Program-made: the position numbers and the translations under genes
The notes under the pieces: generated by a model
The model's input: only the letters and a program-made list of their open reading frames with translations
What the model was told of the DNA's origin: nothing
The model's database searches: none
Shown: positions 1-5,420 of the stretch, one piece after another
How the letters are laid out: every line of letters begins with the position of its first letter
How positions within the stretch are numbered: the stretch's first letter is position 1
Source: Gammaproteobacteria bacterium
Lineage (GTDB): Bacteria > Pseudomonadota > Gammaproteobacteria > HK1
Assembly: GCA_020444775.1 (NCBI GenBank)
Contig: JAGRHX010000911.1
Coordinates: 1-5,434, forward strand
Direction of reading: 5' to 3'
DNA length: 5,434 nucleotides

Positions 1-157
1 CAACGTGGACCGCCGGCGGATGTCTGTATGTCAAGAACCGAGCAGGCTCAGGTGCCCGGGCGTCAGCGACGAGGACTTGTCGGAATTCATTACACGCGAC
101 ACCCGGTTCGTCATCTGCCTTCTCACAACCCACTGATTCCAAATCTTACCTTCGGTG

Positions 158-173
158 TGGAACGAGTTTTGCT
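158..173 (+). promoter_or_regulatory. Sigma-54 (RpoN) promoter of the PEP-CTERM gene
   Basis: The bases TGGAACGAGTTTTGCT match the -24/-12 consensus TGGCACGNNNNTTGCW at every defined position except one (A for C at the fourth base). The invariant GG (159-160) and GC (171-172) are separated by exactly 10 bases, as sigma-54 requires. Transcription should begin about 12 bases past the GC, near 184, leaving a leader of about 75 bases before the ATG at 259. PEP-CTERM genes in several proteobacteria are known to be sigma-54 dependent and controlled by the PrsK/PrsR two-component system, which fits this position. A short inverted repeat, TGTCG at 78-82 and CGACA at 97-101, lies upstream where an activator could bind, but that part is speculative. 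Confidence 0.72.
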
Positions 174-246
174 TGGCTGGAATTCAGAACGAAATCCGGC
201 GGCCCCCCGCCCTAGGTCGATTCGAGACTCGTCGAGAGCTTCCGAG

Positions 247-252
247 AAGGAG
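247..252 (+). promoter_or_regulatory. Ribosome binding site that sets the PEP-CTERM protein start
   Basis: AAGGAG directly abuts the ATG at 253 but sits 6 bases before the ATG at 259. The spacing favours 259 as the true start, which also gives a clean signal peptide beginning MKGKR. Confidence 0.7.
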
Positions 253-258
253 ATGAAC

Positions 259-879
259 ATGAAGGGGAAACGACTGACTTTGGGGCTGACGTTGCTCTGC
301 GTAGCACAGATGGTTTCGGCTGGCGTCATCGATACCCGCCCACCGAACGCATCACTCAGCTACTTCATATTCTCCGGTCCCGACAGCGCCGGTGGCACGT
401 TCTTCGCCGACGCGAACACGCTCGATTCGTTCTCCTTGATCCTGGGCGGCGGAACCAGCGGTGACTTCCGCGCCATCGTGTTCGCGGCCGATGGTGCCGG
501 CAATCCGACCGGCCCGCTCCTCTATGAAAGCGCGGATACGGCGATCCCCGGTGTTCAGACAGAGTTCACATTCACGCCCGGACTGTCGATCTCGACCGGC
601 AGCGAGTACTTCATCGGCTTCGACACCGGCTTGTTTACCACCGCATCAGGCGGCGACATCGACATGTGGTTCTCGGCCAATGTCATCTCGGGCATCAAAT
701 CCGAGAACCTGAACGGCACTGGCTTTTCGCTGAACCCGAACCGGGACATAGCCTCCAGGATCGTGATGTCCGACAGGAGCGTGCCGGAACCGGGCAGCGC
801 GGTGCTGCTGCTCGTGGGCCTCGCTGGCATGAGGCTCGGCCGCCGAGGTAAAGGCTCGCCTGGCACCGGACAGGTGTGA
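259..879 (+). CDS. PEP-CTERM sorting domain protein, exported
   Basis: A 206-residue exported protein of unknown function. It starts with a signal peptide: basic MKGKR, a hydrophobic core LTLGLTLLCVAQM, and likely cleavage after VSA at residue 21. The body (about 22-172) is polar, rich in Gly, Ser, Thr and Asp, and looks like a beta-sandwich; no catalytic motif or cysteine is seen in it. The C-terminus is a PEP-CTERM signal: VPEP at 175-178, a hydrophobic helix at about 180-191, then a basic stretch RLGRRGK at 192-198. Such signals direct export and processing by an exosortase (EpsH/XrtA type) encoded elsewhere, usually in bacteria that make exopolysaccharide or floc. A tail of about 8 residues after the arginine pair is slightly long for the family. 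The frame stays open upstream to the window edge, but the ribosome site and signal peptide place the start at 259. The gene appears monocistronic and sits behind a sigma-54 promoter. Confidence 0.88.
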   Translation: MKGKRLTLGLTLLCVAQMVSAGVIDTRPPNASLSYFIFSGPDSAGGTFFADANTLDSFSLILGGGTSGDFRAIVFAADGAGNPTGPLLYESADTAIPGVQTEFTFTPGLSISTGSEYFIGFDTGLFTTASGGDIDMWFSANVISGIKSENLNGTGFSLNPNRDIASRIVMSDRSVPEPGSAVLLLVGLAGMRLGRRGKGSPGTGQV

Positions 880-1335
880 ATGATCCGCCACTTGACCAGC
901 CAGTCGCGGCGGTTGTAGAGGGGCGAATATCACAGCTGACCACTGCCTGGATCCTGGCGTGCACCGAGTAAAGTTGCTCGCGGGCTTCGCGCGCCAGTGG
1001 TGTTCAGAGTGCCGGACAGATGCCGATCGCCTTGGATGGAGCACGCTAAACCCAAAGCCGATCGTAACCGTTCAGGAACGCCCATCTGCCGTCGCATCGC
1101 CAACCATATAGGCAAGCGGAAAGTCGGACATGCGCTCGCCTGAGGCACCCGATGAACGCCGAAATTGGTCGACTGGCGCACCCCAGGGACTTGTGGCACG
1201 ATTCTGGGTCTCTTCGAATGCACCCGAGCCTTCGGGATCCTCGACGTGAAAGCGCCGCCCGATTTCCGCCGCTCTCCTTCTCGGATGCCAGCGTAGACTC
1301 CTGGCAATTCTGAGCAAACAGTCAAAATTGAGCCG
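880..1335. other. Intergenic region with no recognised gene
   Basis: This 456-base stretch separates the PEP-CTERM gene from the PhyH-family gene. No reading frame with a plausible start, ribosome site and family resemblance was found. A minus-strand frame ending at TGA 1072-1074 reads somewhat protein-like between about 1075 and 1290 but has no credible start. A perfect small hairpin, CCCGA at 1223-1227 and TCGGG at 1232-1236 with a four-base loop, has no T tract. The promoter of the downstream gene should lie in the right part, but no clear -35/-10 pair stands out. Confidence 0.5.
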
Positions 1336-2514
1336 ATGAACAACACTGCCAACGCTATCAGGTCCGGCGCACCGAGCAGGTCCGAGCATGCCGCGGGTAT
1401 GCACGCCTATCAGCAGGCCGGGCTGCGTATCGCGGAGCAGATCGGCAATCGCGGGCCGATTCGATTGGACGCCGACGGCAGACTGCACCCGGACATCCTC
1501 GCCGCATACTGGCGGCATGGTTACTACGTCTTCACCAACGTGATCGACGCCGCCGAGGTCGAGGCGCTGCGGGCGGACGCGATGCACATGCTCGAGCGAG
1601 CTCCGGTCAATCGAGACGCAAAGGTCGACGCTCAGGGGCGCCCCGCGCTGGGCATCGACTTCGGGCGCCCCGCCTATCGATTCACCCGCCCGCTCGCCGA
1701 TCCGTGGGGCGGAACGGCCCTGCTCGGTGGCCGTCACCCGAGCCAGATGATCCAGCCACAGCCCGATGCGGACGCGCCGGAGGACGTGGTCTTCTTGATG
1801 TACACGATGTGTGAATCGATGCCGTCGGGACTGCGTCTGTACGGGCATCCGCGGCTGTTGGCGATCGCCGAGTCGATCAATGGAGCGGATTTCGTTCCCT
1901 TCAACGATGCGATCTTCGTCAAGCAGCCGGGCCTCGGCGGCTCGGTGGCCTGGCACCAGGATGGCGTCACCCACTGGGACTCACCGAACTGGGATCCCGG
2001 CATTCATGGCTTCAACTTCCAGGTGCAGCTCTATCCGGCGACCGTGGGCAACTGCCTGTGGGTGATCCCGGGCAGCCACGAGCTGGGCAAGGCCGACATC
2101 AAGCAGATGGTAGCCGACAACGGTGGCAGCGAGCAGCTACCCGGCGCGGTGCCGCTTGTTTGCGAGGCCGGCGACGTGACCATCGTCAACCGGCAGATGG
2201 TGCACGGCTCGTTCGCCAACTCGTCGCCCGACCTTCGAGTCTCCATCACCTTCGGATTTCATCGACGCAGCTCGGTGCTGGGCGCCAAGGCCGCGCTGAG
2301 CATGGAATCGAGCCACGCCACCTACGACGAACAGCGTGTGTTCGAGCGCTCCGCGGTCATTCAGGTCGCCATAGATGCCCGTCACCAGGCCTTTCCCGAC
2401 GAGACCCCATACCGCTACCAGCCGTTCGCCGGCATGGAGGATCGCTTCCGCTTCGACGAGCCGACCTTCGATCGGGTGATTCGCGGCTACTTCATGAAGG
2501 ACCTCGCGATCTGA
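1336..2514 (+). CDS. Phytanoyl-CoA dioxygenase (PhyH) family oxygenase
   Basis: A 392-residue non-heme Fe(II)/2-oxoglutarate-dependent oxygenase of the PhyH superfamily, expected to hydroxylate a small organic substrate in the cytoplasm using O2 and 2-oxoglutarate. The fold begins near residue 54 with the usual helix around AAYWRHGYYVF. The iron-binding facial triad is visible: H207 and D209 in WHQDG (206-210), and H290 in MVHGS. R301 in DLRVSITFGFH (299-309) is the likely 2-oxoglutarate carboxylate ligand. The segment CLWVIPGSHELGKADI (240-255) is also typical of the family. No signal peptide is present. The ATG at 1336 has no strong ribosome site; an in-frame ATG at 1399 (residue 22) is an alternative, since the first 20 or so residues look unstructured. 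The MOSC gene follows after 24 bases, suggesting an operon. The substrate cannot be predicted: family members act on fatty acyl-CoAs, compatible solutes and secondary metabolites. Confidence 0.88.
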   Translation: MNNTANAIRSGAPSRSEHAAGMHAYQQAGLRIAEQIGNRGPIRLDADGRLHPDILAAYWRHGYYVFTNVIDAAEVEALRADAMHMLERAPVNRDAKVDAQGRPALGIDFGRPAYRFTRPLADPWGGTALLGGRHPSQMIQPQPDADAPEDVVFLMYTMCESMPSGLRLYGHPRLLAIAESINGADFVPFNDAIFVKQPGLGGSVAWHQDGVTHWDSPNWDPGIHGFNFQVQLYPATVGNCLWVIPGSHELGKADIKQMVADNGGSEQLPGAVPLVCEAGDVTIVNRQMVHGSFANSSPDLRVSITFGFHRRSSVLGAKAALSMESSHATYDEQRVFERSAVIQVAIDARHQAFPDETPYRYQPFAGMEDRFRFDEPTFDRVIRGYFMKDLAI

Positions 2515-2538
2515 GCCGGGCCGGCACGCGCGACGACC

Positions 2539-3072
2539 ATGCACAAGACGATTCGCGAGCTGACCGACACGTTGGCGCAGCGCGGCGTGGTCGAATGGAT
2601 TGGCGTGCGTCTCGCGCGTCGCGCACCGATGCAACCGGTCCGGGAGGCCTTGCTCTCGACCCGAGACGGTCTGGTCGGCGATCGCTACGCGGGCCATTCG
2701 GGAACCCGGCAGGTCACCTTGATCCAGGCCGAGCATCTGTTGGCGATCGCCAGGTTTCTCGGTCGCGACTCCGCGCTGCAGCCGGAGGTGCTGCGCCGCA
2801 ATCTGGTCGTTGCCGGCATCAACCTACTGTCGTTGAAGGGCAGGATGATTGCGGTCGGTGACAGCCGATTGGAGGTGACGGGCCTGTGCCATCCATGCAG
2901 CCGCATGGAAGAGGCGCTCGGACCGGGTGGCTACAACGCCGTTCGTGGACATGGTGGTCTCACGGCGCGCGTGCTCCAGACGGGCCGAATCGCGCTCGGT
3001 GATCCGGTCTACCTGGACGACGACCCAACGCCGCGTACGTCCGACGGCCCGCACGCTACCGCGCAGGCATAG
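2539..3072 (+). CDS. Stand-alone MOSC domain protein
   Basis: A 177-residue MOSC (molybdenum cofactor sulfurase C-terminal) domain protein of the YiiM-like type. It carries the family blocks in order: GLVGDRYAG (44-52), GTRQVTLIQAEHL (55-67), LRRNLVVAGINLLSLKG (85-101), the cysteine motif TGLCHPCSRMEE (114-125) with C117 and C120, GPGGYNAVRGHGGLTARV (128-145), and a closing G-DPVYL. MOSC domains are thought to bind sulfur or the molybdenum cofactor through a conserved cysteine and serve in sulfur transfer or in reducing N-hydroxylated compounds; which applies here is unknown. It is shorter than E. coli YiiM and lacks the ferredoxin or beta-barrel partners found in larger family members. The last 18 or so residues are low-complexity and probably disordered. 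No clear Shine-Dalgarno precedes the ATG, consistent with translational coupling to the upstream PhyH gene 24 bases away. Confidence 0.87.
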   Translation: MHKTIRELTDTLAQRGVVEWIGVRLARRAPMQPVREALLSTRDGLVGDRYAGHSGTRQVTLIQAEHLLAIARFLGRDSALQPEVLRRNLVVAGINLLSLKGRMIAVGDSRLEVTGLCHPCSRMEEALGPGGYNAVRGHGGLTARVLQTGRIALGDPVYLDDDPTPRTSDGPHATAQA

Positions 3073-3088
3073 AGACAACCGCGAGAGT

Positions 3089-3129
3089 CAGCCGCTCGCC
3101 GCCAGCCCATCGCGGGCGACGAGCGGTTG
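3089..3129. terminator. Hairpin between convergent genes, possible shared terminator
   Basis: A long stem forms from CCGCTCG (3092-3098) with CGAGCGG (3120-3126), extended outward by C-G, A-T and G-T pairs to 3089 and 3129. It continues inward with CCGC (3099-3102) and GCGG (3112-3115), leaving a nine-base loop and a four-base bulge. It sits 16 bases after the MOSC stop and 47 bases past the msrA stop on the other strand, the right place to end both transcripts. No T tract follows on either strand, so it is not a canonical intrinsic terminator. Confidence 0.45.
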
Positions 3130-3176
3130 GCGGTGGGGAGACCCGACGCTGCCCCGATGGTTGCCGCGCGGGTACT

Positions 3177-3692
3177 TCAGGCAGTTTCCCGACGTTTGGT
3201 CAACACCCAGTCTGGTCGGGGATAGTGACAGGTATAGCCGTGGGGATATCGCTCCAGGTAATCCTGGTGCTCCGGCTCCGCCTCCCAGAAGTCGCCGACC
3301 GGTTCCACCTCGGTCACCACCTTGCCCGGCCACAGGCCGGAGGCATCGACATCCGCGATCGTGTCGTTGGCGATGCGCTCTTGCGTGTCGTCCGCGTAGT
3401 AGATCGCCGAACGGTACGACATCCCGAGATCGTTGCCCTGCCGGTTGGGCGTGGTCGGATCGTGGATCTGGAAGAAGAACTCGAGAATGGTTCGGTAGCC
3501 GATGACGTCTCGGTCGAAGATGATCTCGATGCCCTCGGCATGCGTGCCGTGATTGCGGTAGGTCGCATTCGGCACGTCGCCGCCCGTGTAGCCCACCCGG
3601 GTCTTCAAAACCCCGGGCAGCTTGCGGAACAGGTCCTGCATCCCCCAGAAACAGCCACCCGCGAGCACCGCACGTTCGGTATTCTTTGCCAC
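3177..3692 (-). CDS. msrA: Peptide-methionine (S)-S-oxide reductase MsrA
   Basis: A 171-residue MsrA that reduces the S-epimer of methionine sulfoxide in proteins and free methionine, recycled by thioredoxin. It has no signal peptide, so it is cytoplasmic. The catalytic motif GCFWG is at 13-17 with nucleophile C14. Residues matching E. coli Y82, E94, D129 and Y134 are Y45 (NATYR), E53 (HAE), D88 (RQGND) and Y93 (YRS). The likely resolving cysteine is C155 in GYTCHYPRP near the C-terminus. The position equivalent to the usual Thr in GT-YRS is M91, a mild oddity. The start is a GTG at 3692-3690: a perfect GGAGG lies 6 bases upstream on the minus strand (3703-3699), and the protein then begins just before the conserved core as in other MsrA proteins. 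The frame is open further upstream, but that part resembles nothing. It is convergent with the MOSC gene and divergent from the cytochrome gene. Confidence 0.95.
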   Translation of the reverse strand: MAKNTERAVLAGGCFWGMQDLFRKLPGVLKTRVGYTGGDVPNATYRNHGTHAEGIEIIFDRDVIGYRTILEFFFQIHDPTTPNRQGNDLGMSYRSAIYYADDTQERIANDTIADVDASGLWPGKVVTEVEPVGDFWEAEPEHQDYLERYPHGYTCHYPRPDWVLTKRRETA

Positions 3693-3698
3693 GATTGT

Positions 3699-3703
3699 CC
3701 TCC
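3699..3703 (-). promoter_or_regulatory. Shine-Dalgarno of msrA supporting a GTG start
   Basis: The plus strand reads CCTCC, so the minus strand has GGAGG, 6 bases before the GTG. This near-ideal site decides the start, because no in-frame ATG lies at a suitable place. Confidence 0.85.
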
Positions 3704-3710
3704 AGTTCCC

Positions 3711-3726
3711 ATGCTGCCAGCAGCAT
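3711..3726. promoter_or_regulatory. 16-base perfect dyad upstream of msrA, candidate operator
   Basis: ATGCTGCCAGCAGCAT has 7-base arms, ATGCTGC and GCAGCAT, around a two-base centre. It lies 7 bases upstream of the msrA Shine-Dalgarno, inside the expected 5' untranslated or promoter region. It could bind a dimeric repressor, or form a short RNA hairpin next to the ribosome site. It resembles no operator I can name. Confidence 0.4.
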
Positions 3727-3793
3727 ACAGCGTGTGCGCACGATAGGGATCGTTGCGGCCGCATCGGGCGCGCCCCGGGAGGCATGATCCGGG

Positions 3794-3937
3794 TCAAGAG
3801 CTGGCAGGCAGGTTCTTGGAACACTCGGCGTCGGGATTGACAAAGACTGCGGTACCGGACGGCACCGCTGAATAGGGCGCCAACGCAATCCGGTAGCCTG
3901 CGTCCCCCCAAGAATCGGATATCGCGGCCAACAACAC
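3794..3937 (-). pseudogene. Possible small ORF or gene remnant, 47 codons
   Basis: On the minus strand a frame opens after a TAG at 3970-3968 and closes with TGA at 3796-3794. It encodes a protein-like peptide containing [19 protein letters not shown] and ending [17 protein letters not shown]. There is no ATG. A GTG at 3937-3935, with GGGAG 10 bases before it, would give 47 residues. The composition (Gly, Ala, Ser, Pro, mixed polar; one Cys) reads more like a real protein than the other frames here. It lies about 100 bases upstream of msrA in the same direction. I do not recognise it. It may be the end of a decayed gene, a small leader protein, or chance in GC-rich DNA. Confidence 0.2.
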
Positions 3938-4027
3938 GCCGATGTCGCTCCCGGATGAGCCTGATCGCTACGACTTGGTAGGTTGAGCGTGGTGGCACAC
4001 ATCGGCAACTTCCCTCACCCTCGACTC

Positions 4028-4033
4028 GAGGTG
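4028..4033 (+). promoter_or_regulatory. Shine-Dalgarno of the cytochrome gene, within a hairpin
   Basis: GAGGTG lies 7 bases before the ATG at 4041 and decides that start over ATGs at 4047 and 4071. The site can pair with CACC (4016-4019) plus TC (4021-4022) across a one-base bulge and a five-base loop, which could partly mask it. Confidence 0.55.
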
Positions 4034-4040
4034 GGTCGAC

Positions 4041-4589
4041 ATGACAATGCATTCGGATCGGCAGCGTCCGATGACACGGACGCGTCCCGGTATCACCGCA
4101 CTCGTCGCGCTCCTGCTCTGGGCGGCATCGGCCGTCTCGGTCGAGGCGGGAGACGGGGTGGACCTGCATCGGCTATGGGATGATCGGTGCTTCGATTGCC
4201 ACGGTCACGCGGGAGAGTTCGCCCGCCGATCGCTGAGCGTCGTAGACGGCGTGCTGCACGGCCGGCACCATGGCGCCGATCTGCAGCGTTTCCTCGCAAA
4301 CCACTATCTACCTGCAAGCGAGGTGGATGCGGTGCACGCGATGCTCCTGGCGCAGGCTGGCCAGCAAGAGCGCTTCAAGACAGCGTGCAGCGGATGTCAC
4401 GGCTCTGCCGCCGGTTTTGTTCGCGACAGTATCGAATGGCGTGACGGGACGGTCCACGGACGCAAGTCCGGACGTGCGGTACGAGCGTTCCTCGATGGCC
4501 ACCGTGGGCTCGGGCCGGCGGAAGCGGAGTTCTTCACCGCGCTGCTCGAACGAGTGGCGCGCGAGGTGTATCGCCCGCCGGGGTCCTGA
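4041..4589 (+). CDS. Periplasmic diheme c-type cytochrome with duplicated heme unit
   Basis: A 182-residue secreted cytochrome, presumably an electron carrier or redox subunit outside the inner membrane; I cannot assign a specific partner. A basic leader (1-17) and hydrophobic core ([17 protein letters not shown], 18-34) form a signal peptide, likely cut after VEA (36). Two CxxCH heme-attachment sites follow: C50-H54 (CFDCH) and C116-H120 (CSGCH). The two halves (about 43-105 and 109-172) are an internal repeat offset by 66 residues. Shared positions include F60/F126, R62/R128, S64/S130, G70/G136, HGR at 73-75 and 139-141, G78/G144, FL at 84-85 and 150-151, and H88/H154. H73/H139 and H88/H154 are candidate distal ligands for bis-His hemes; no conserved Met is seen at a usual class I site. 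It starts at 4041 behind GAGGTG. It is divergent from msrA and followed by an insertion-sequence remnant. It could also be a small subunit of a multi-component oxidoreductase. Confidence 0.85.
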   Translation: MTMHSDRQRPMTRTRPGITALVALLLWAASAVSVEAGDGVDLHRLWDDRCFDCHGHAGEFARRSLSVVDGVLHGRHHGADLQRFLANHYLPASEVDAVHAMLLAQAGQQERFKTACSGCHGSAAGFVRDSIEWRDGTVHGRKSGRAVRAFLDGHRGLGPAEAEFFTALLERVAREVYRPPGS

Positions 4590-4706
4590 GAGCCGCGTAA
4601 GGTCACACCTGACCCGGGCCCTGTTGTTCAGCGGATGCGCCGCGACGCGGCCTCGTCCACACACACTGTCGTTGGCCCAACGAGCCGGTCGTTCGGCATG
4701 CAGCAC
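4590..4706. other. Spacer after the cytochrome gene with short inverted repeats
   Basis: No gene is seen. Two small dyads are present: GGTCA (4601-4605) with TGACC (4610-4614) around a four-base loop, and GCCGCG (4639-4644) with CGCGGC (4646-4651) around one base. Neither is followed by a T tract. Either could weakly end the cytochrome transcript. Confidence 0.3.
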
Positions 4707-4862
4707 TGACCTGCCCGGTGATCTTCGGACGACTTAAGATTGAGGGAGTGGCTCCCGGAGCGAAACGAGAAAGACATGAGAAAGAGCCGATCTACCGAGG
4801 ACCAGATGGTCCGGATCCTGCGCGAGGCCACCCGTCCGTCGGCGAGCGCGGCCGCCTGGTGA
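4707..4862 (+). mobile_element. Truncated IS3-family insertion sequence, left end
   Basis: The bases from TGACCTGCCCGG at 4707 to about 4730 have the look of an IS3-family left terminal repeat (begins TGA, with a GGAC about 20 bases in). About 70 bases later, at the usual distance, an ATG at 4776 opens a frame beginning MRKSRSTEDQMVRILREA. This is the characteristic start of an IS3-family OrfA transposase, whose usual form is close to MRKSRFTEEQMV-ILREA. The match stops after about codon 18 (near 4829) and the frame ends at TGA 4860-4862. No OrfB, no rest of OrfA and no right inverted repeat are present before msrB, so the element is a dead fragment. Confidence 0.65.
4776..4862 (+). pseudogene. 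IS3-family transposase OrfA, N-terminal fragment
   Basis: A 28-codon remnant. Residues 1-18 match the start of OrfA, the helix-turn-helix DNA-binding protein of IS3-type elements that is normally about 90-100 residues long. Residues 19-28 (TRPSASAAAW) do not continue the family pattern and end at a stop, so the sequence was deleted or rearranged at about 4829. AACGAG lies before the ATG, but no useful product is expected. Confidence 0.65.
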
Positions 4863-4920
4863 CTCGTGAGCGGGACGCGCCGCCGAGCGTGGAACCCAGA
4901 CACCAAGATGAACCGAGCAC

Positions 4921-4926
4921 AAGGAG
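4921..4926 (+). promoter_or_regulatory. Ribosome binding site of msrB
   Basis: AAGGAG lies 8 bases before the ATG at 4935. An out-of-frame ATG at 4930 is only 3 bases away and so is not used. The upstream in-frame ATGs at 4866 and 4908 have no such site. Confidence 0.75.
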
Positions 4927-4934
4927 AATATGCC

Positions 4935-5414
4935 ATGTTGAATTGGGCAGATGTCATCCGCTTTGCGTCCAACGGCAACCCGACGCCCGATCGGCGCGTG
5001 GAGAAGAGTGCCGCCGAGTGGCGCGCCCAGCTGACACCCGAGCAGTACCGTGTCACCCGAGGTAGCGAGACCGAAATGCCGTTCAGCTCGCAGATGTGCA
5101 ACCTGTTCGAGCCCGGACGGTATGCGTGCATCTGCTGCGGCACCTTGTTGTTCGACTCGTCGACAAAGTTTGACTCGGGCACCGGATGGCCGTCGTTCGA
5201 CCAGCCCATCCAGGAAAGCGCCATCGCCTACACGCAGGATGTCTCGCACGGCATGCATCGTATCGAGGTGACATGCAACACCTGTGATGCGCACCTGGGT
5301 CACGTCTTTCCCGACGGACCGCCGCCGAGCGGCCTGCGCTACTGCATCAACGCTGTAGCGCTGGACAAGCAGGCCGAGGCGAAGACCGGCACCGGCGACC
5401 GGGCCAGCGCCTAG
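4935..5414 (+). CDS. msrB: Peptide-methionine (R)-S-oxide reductase MsrB
   Basis: A 159-residue MsrB that reduces the R-epimer of protein methionine sulfoxide, complementing MsrA. The zinc site is formed by two CxxC pairs: C65/C68 (CICCG) and C114/C117 ([12 protein letters not shown]). The substrate-pocket motif GTGWPSF is at 82-88. The catalytic cysteine is C137 in RYCINAVAL, a true cysteine rather than selenocysteine. C55 ([10 protein letters not shown]) is the best candidate for the thioredoxin-reducible resolving cysteine. No signal peptide is seen, so it is cytoplasmic. The start at 4935 is chosen on its AAGGAG site; 23 extra in-frame codons upstream to 4866 are not family-like and fall close to the IS fragment. 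The last dozen or so residues are low-complexity. It is separated from msrA by the cytochrome gene and the IS scar, so the two Msr genes are not one operon here. Confidence 0.95.
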   Translation: MLNWADVIRFASNGNPTPDRRVEKSAAEWRAQLTPEQYRVTRGSETEMPFSSQMCNLFEPGRYACICCGTLLFDSSTKFDSGTGWPSFDQPIQESAIAYTQDVSHGMHRIEVTCNTCDAHLGHVFPDGPPPSGLRYCINAVALDKQAEAKTGTGDRASA

Positions 5415-5420
5415 GGAAAC

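Larger units (their letters stand above)
3693..4040. other. Divergent control region between msrA and the cytochrome gene
   Basis: These 348 bases should carry promoters for both the msrA and the cytochrome transcripts. Visible items are the msrA ribosome site and dyad (3699-3726), a short minus-strand protein-like frame (3794-3967), a lone TTGACA at 3837-3842 with no acceptable -10 box at normal spacing, and a hairpin overlapping the cytochrome ribosome site (4014-4035). No complete promoter could be assigned with confidence. Confidence 0.45.

Noticed and set aside
1..135. Tail of an upstream gene in the second plus-strand frame, ending TGA 133-135
   Set aside because: The short piece gives no family resemblance, and the window edge prevents testing it.
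28..258. N-terminal extension of the PEP-CTERM protein back to ATG 28
   Set aside because: It would bury the signal peptide, it overlaps the sigma-54 promoter, and its composition (many Arg, Pro, His) is unlike a protein. The AAGGAG site supports 259.
1302..1316. Sigma-54-like TGGCA...GAGCA just before the PhyH-family gene
   Set aside because: Spacing is again one base short and the -12 element is poor; it would also leave almost no leader.
1072..1974. 300-residue minus-strand frame across the PhyH gene
   Set aside because: Most of it is antisense to a strongly supported gene with intact catalytic motifs; it is a GC-rich shadow.
2058..2861. 267-residue plus-strand frame bridging the PhyH and MOSC genes
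   Set aside because: It overlaps both supported genes in another frame and is Arg/Gly-rich shadow text.
3837..3842. TTGACA as a sigma-70 -35 box for the cytochrome gene
   Set aside because: No reasonable -10 hexamer occurs 16-18 bases downstream; the nearest A/T-rich bases are too far away.
3993..4007. Sigma-54-like TGGCAC...GGCA upstream of the cytochrome gene
   Set aside because: The GG to GC spacing is 9 bases instead of the required 10, and the -12 element lacks TTGC.
3693..4169. N-terminal extension of MsrA to an ATG at 4169
   Set aside because: The extra 159 residues are Arg- and Cys-rich with no domain, overlap the cytochrome gene start, and bypass the ideal GGAGG-GTG start.
4718..5065. 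Plus-strand frame from within the IS end into msrB as a continuation of the transposase after a frameshift
   Set aside because: The text after 4830 in the other frames shows no OrfA features such as helix-turn-helix continuation or a leucine zipper.
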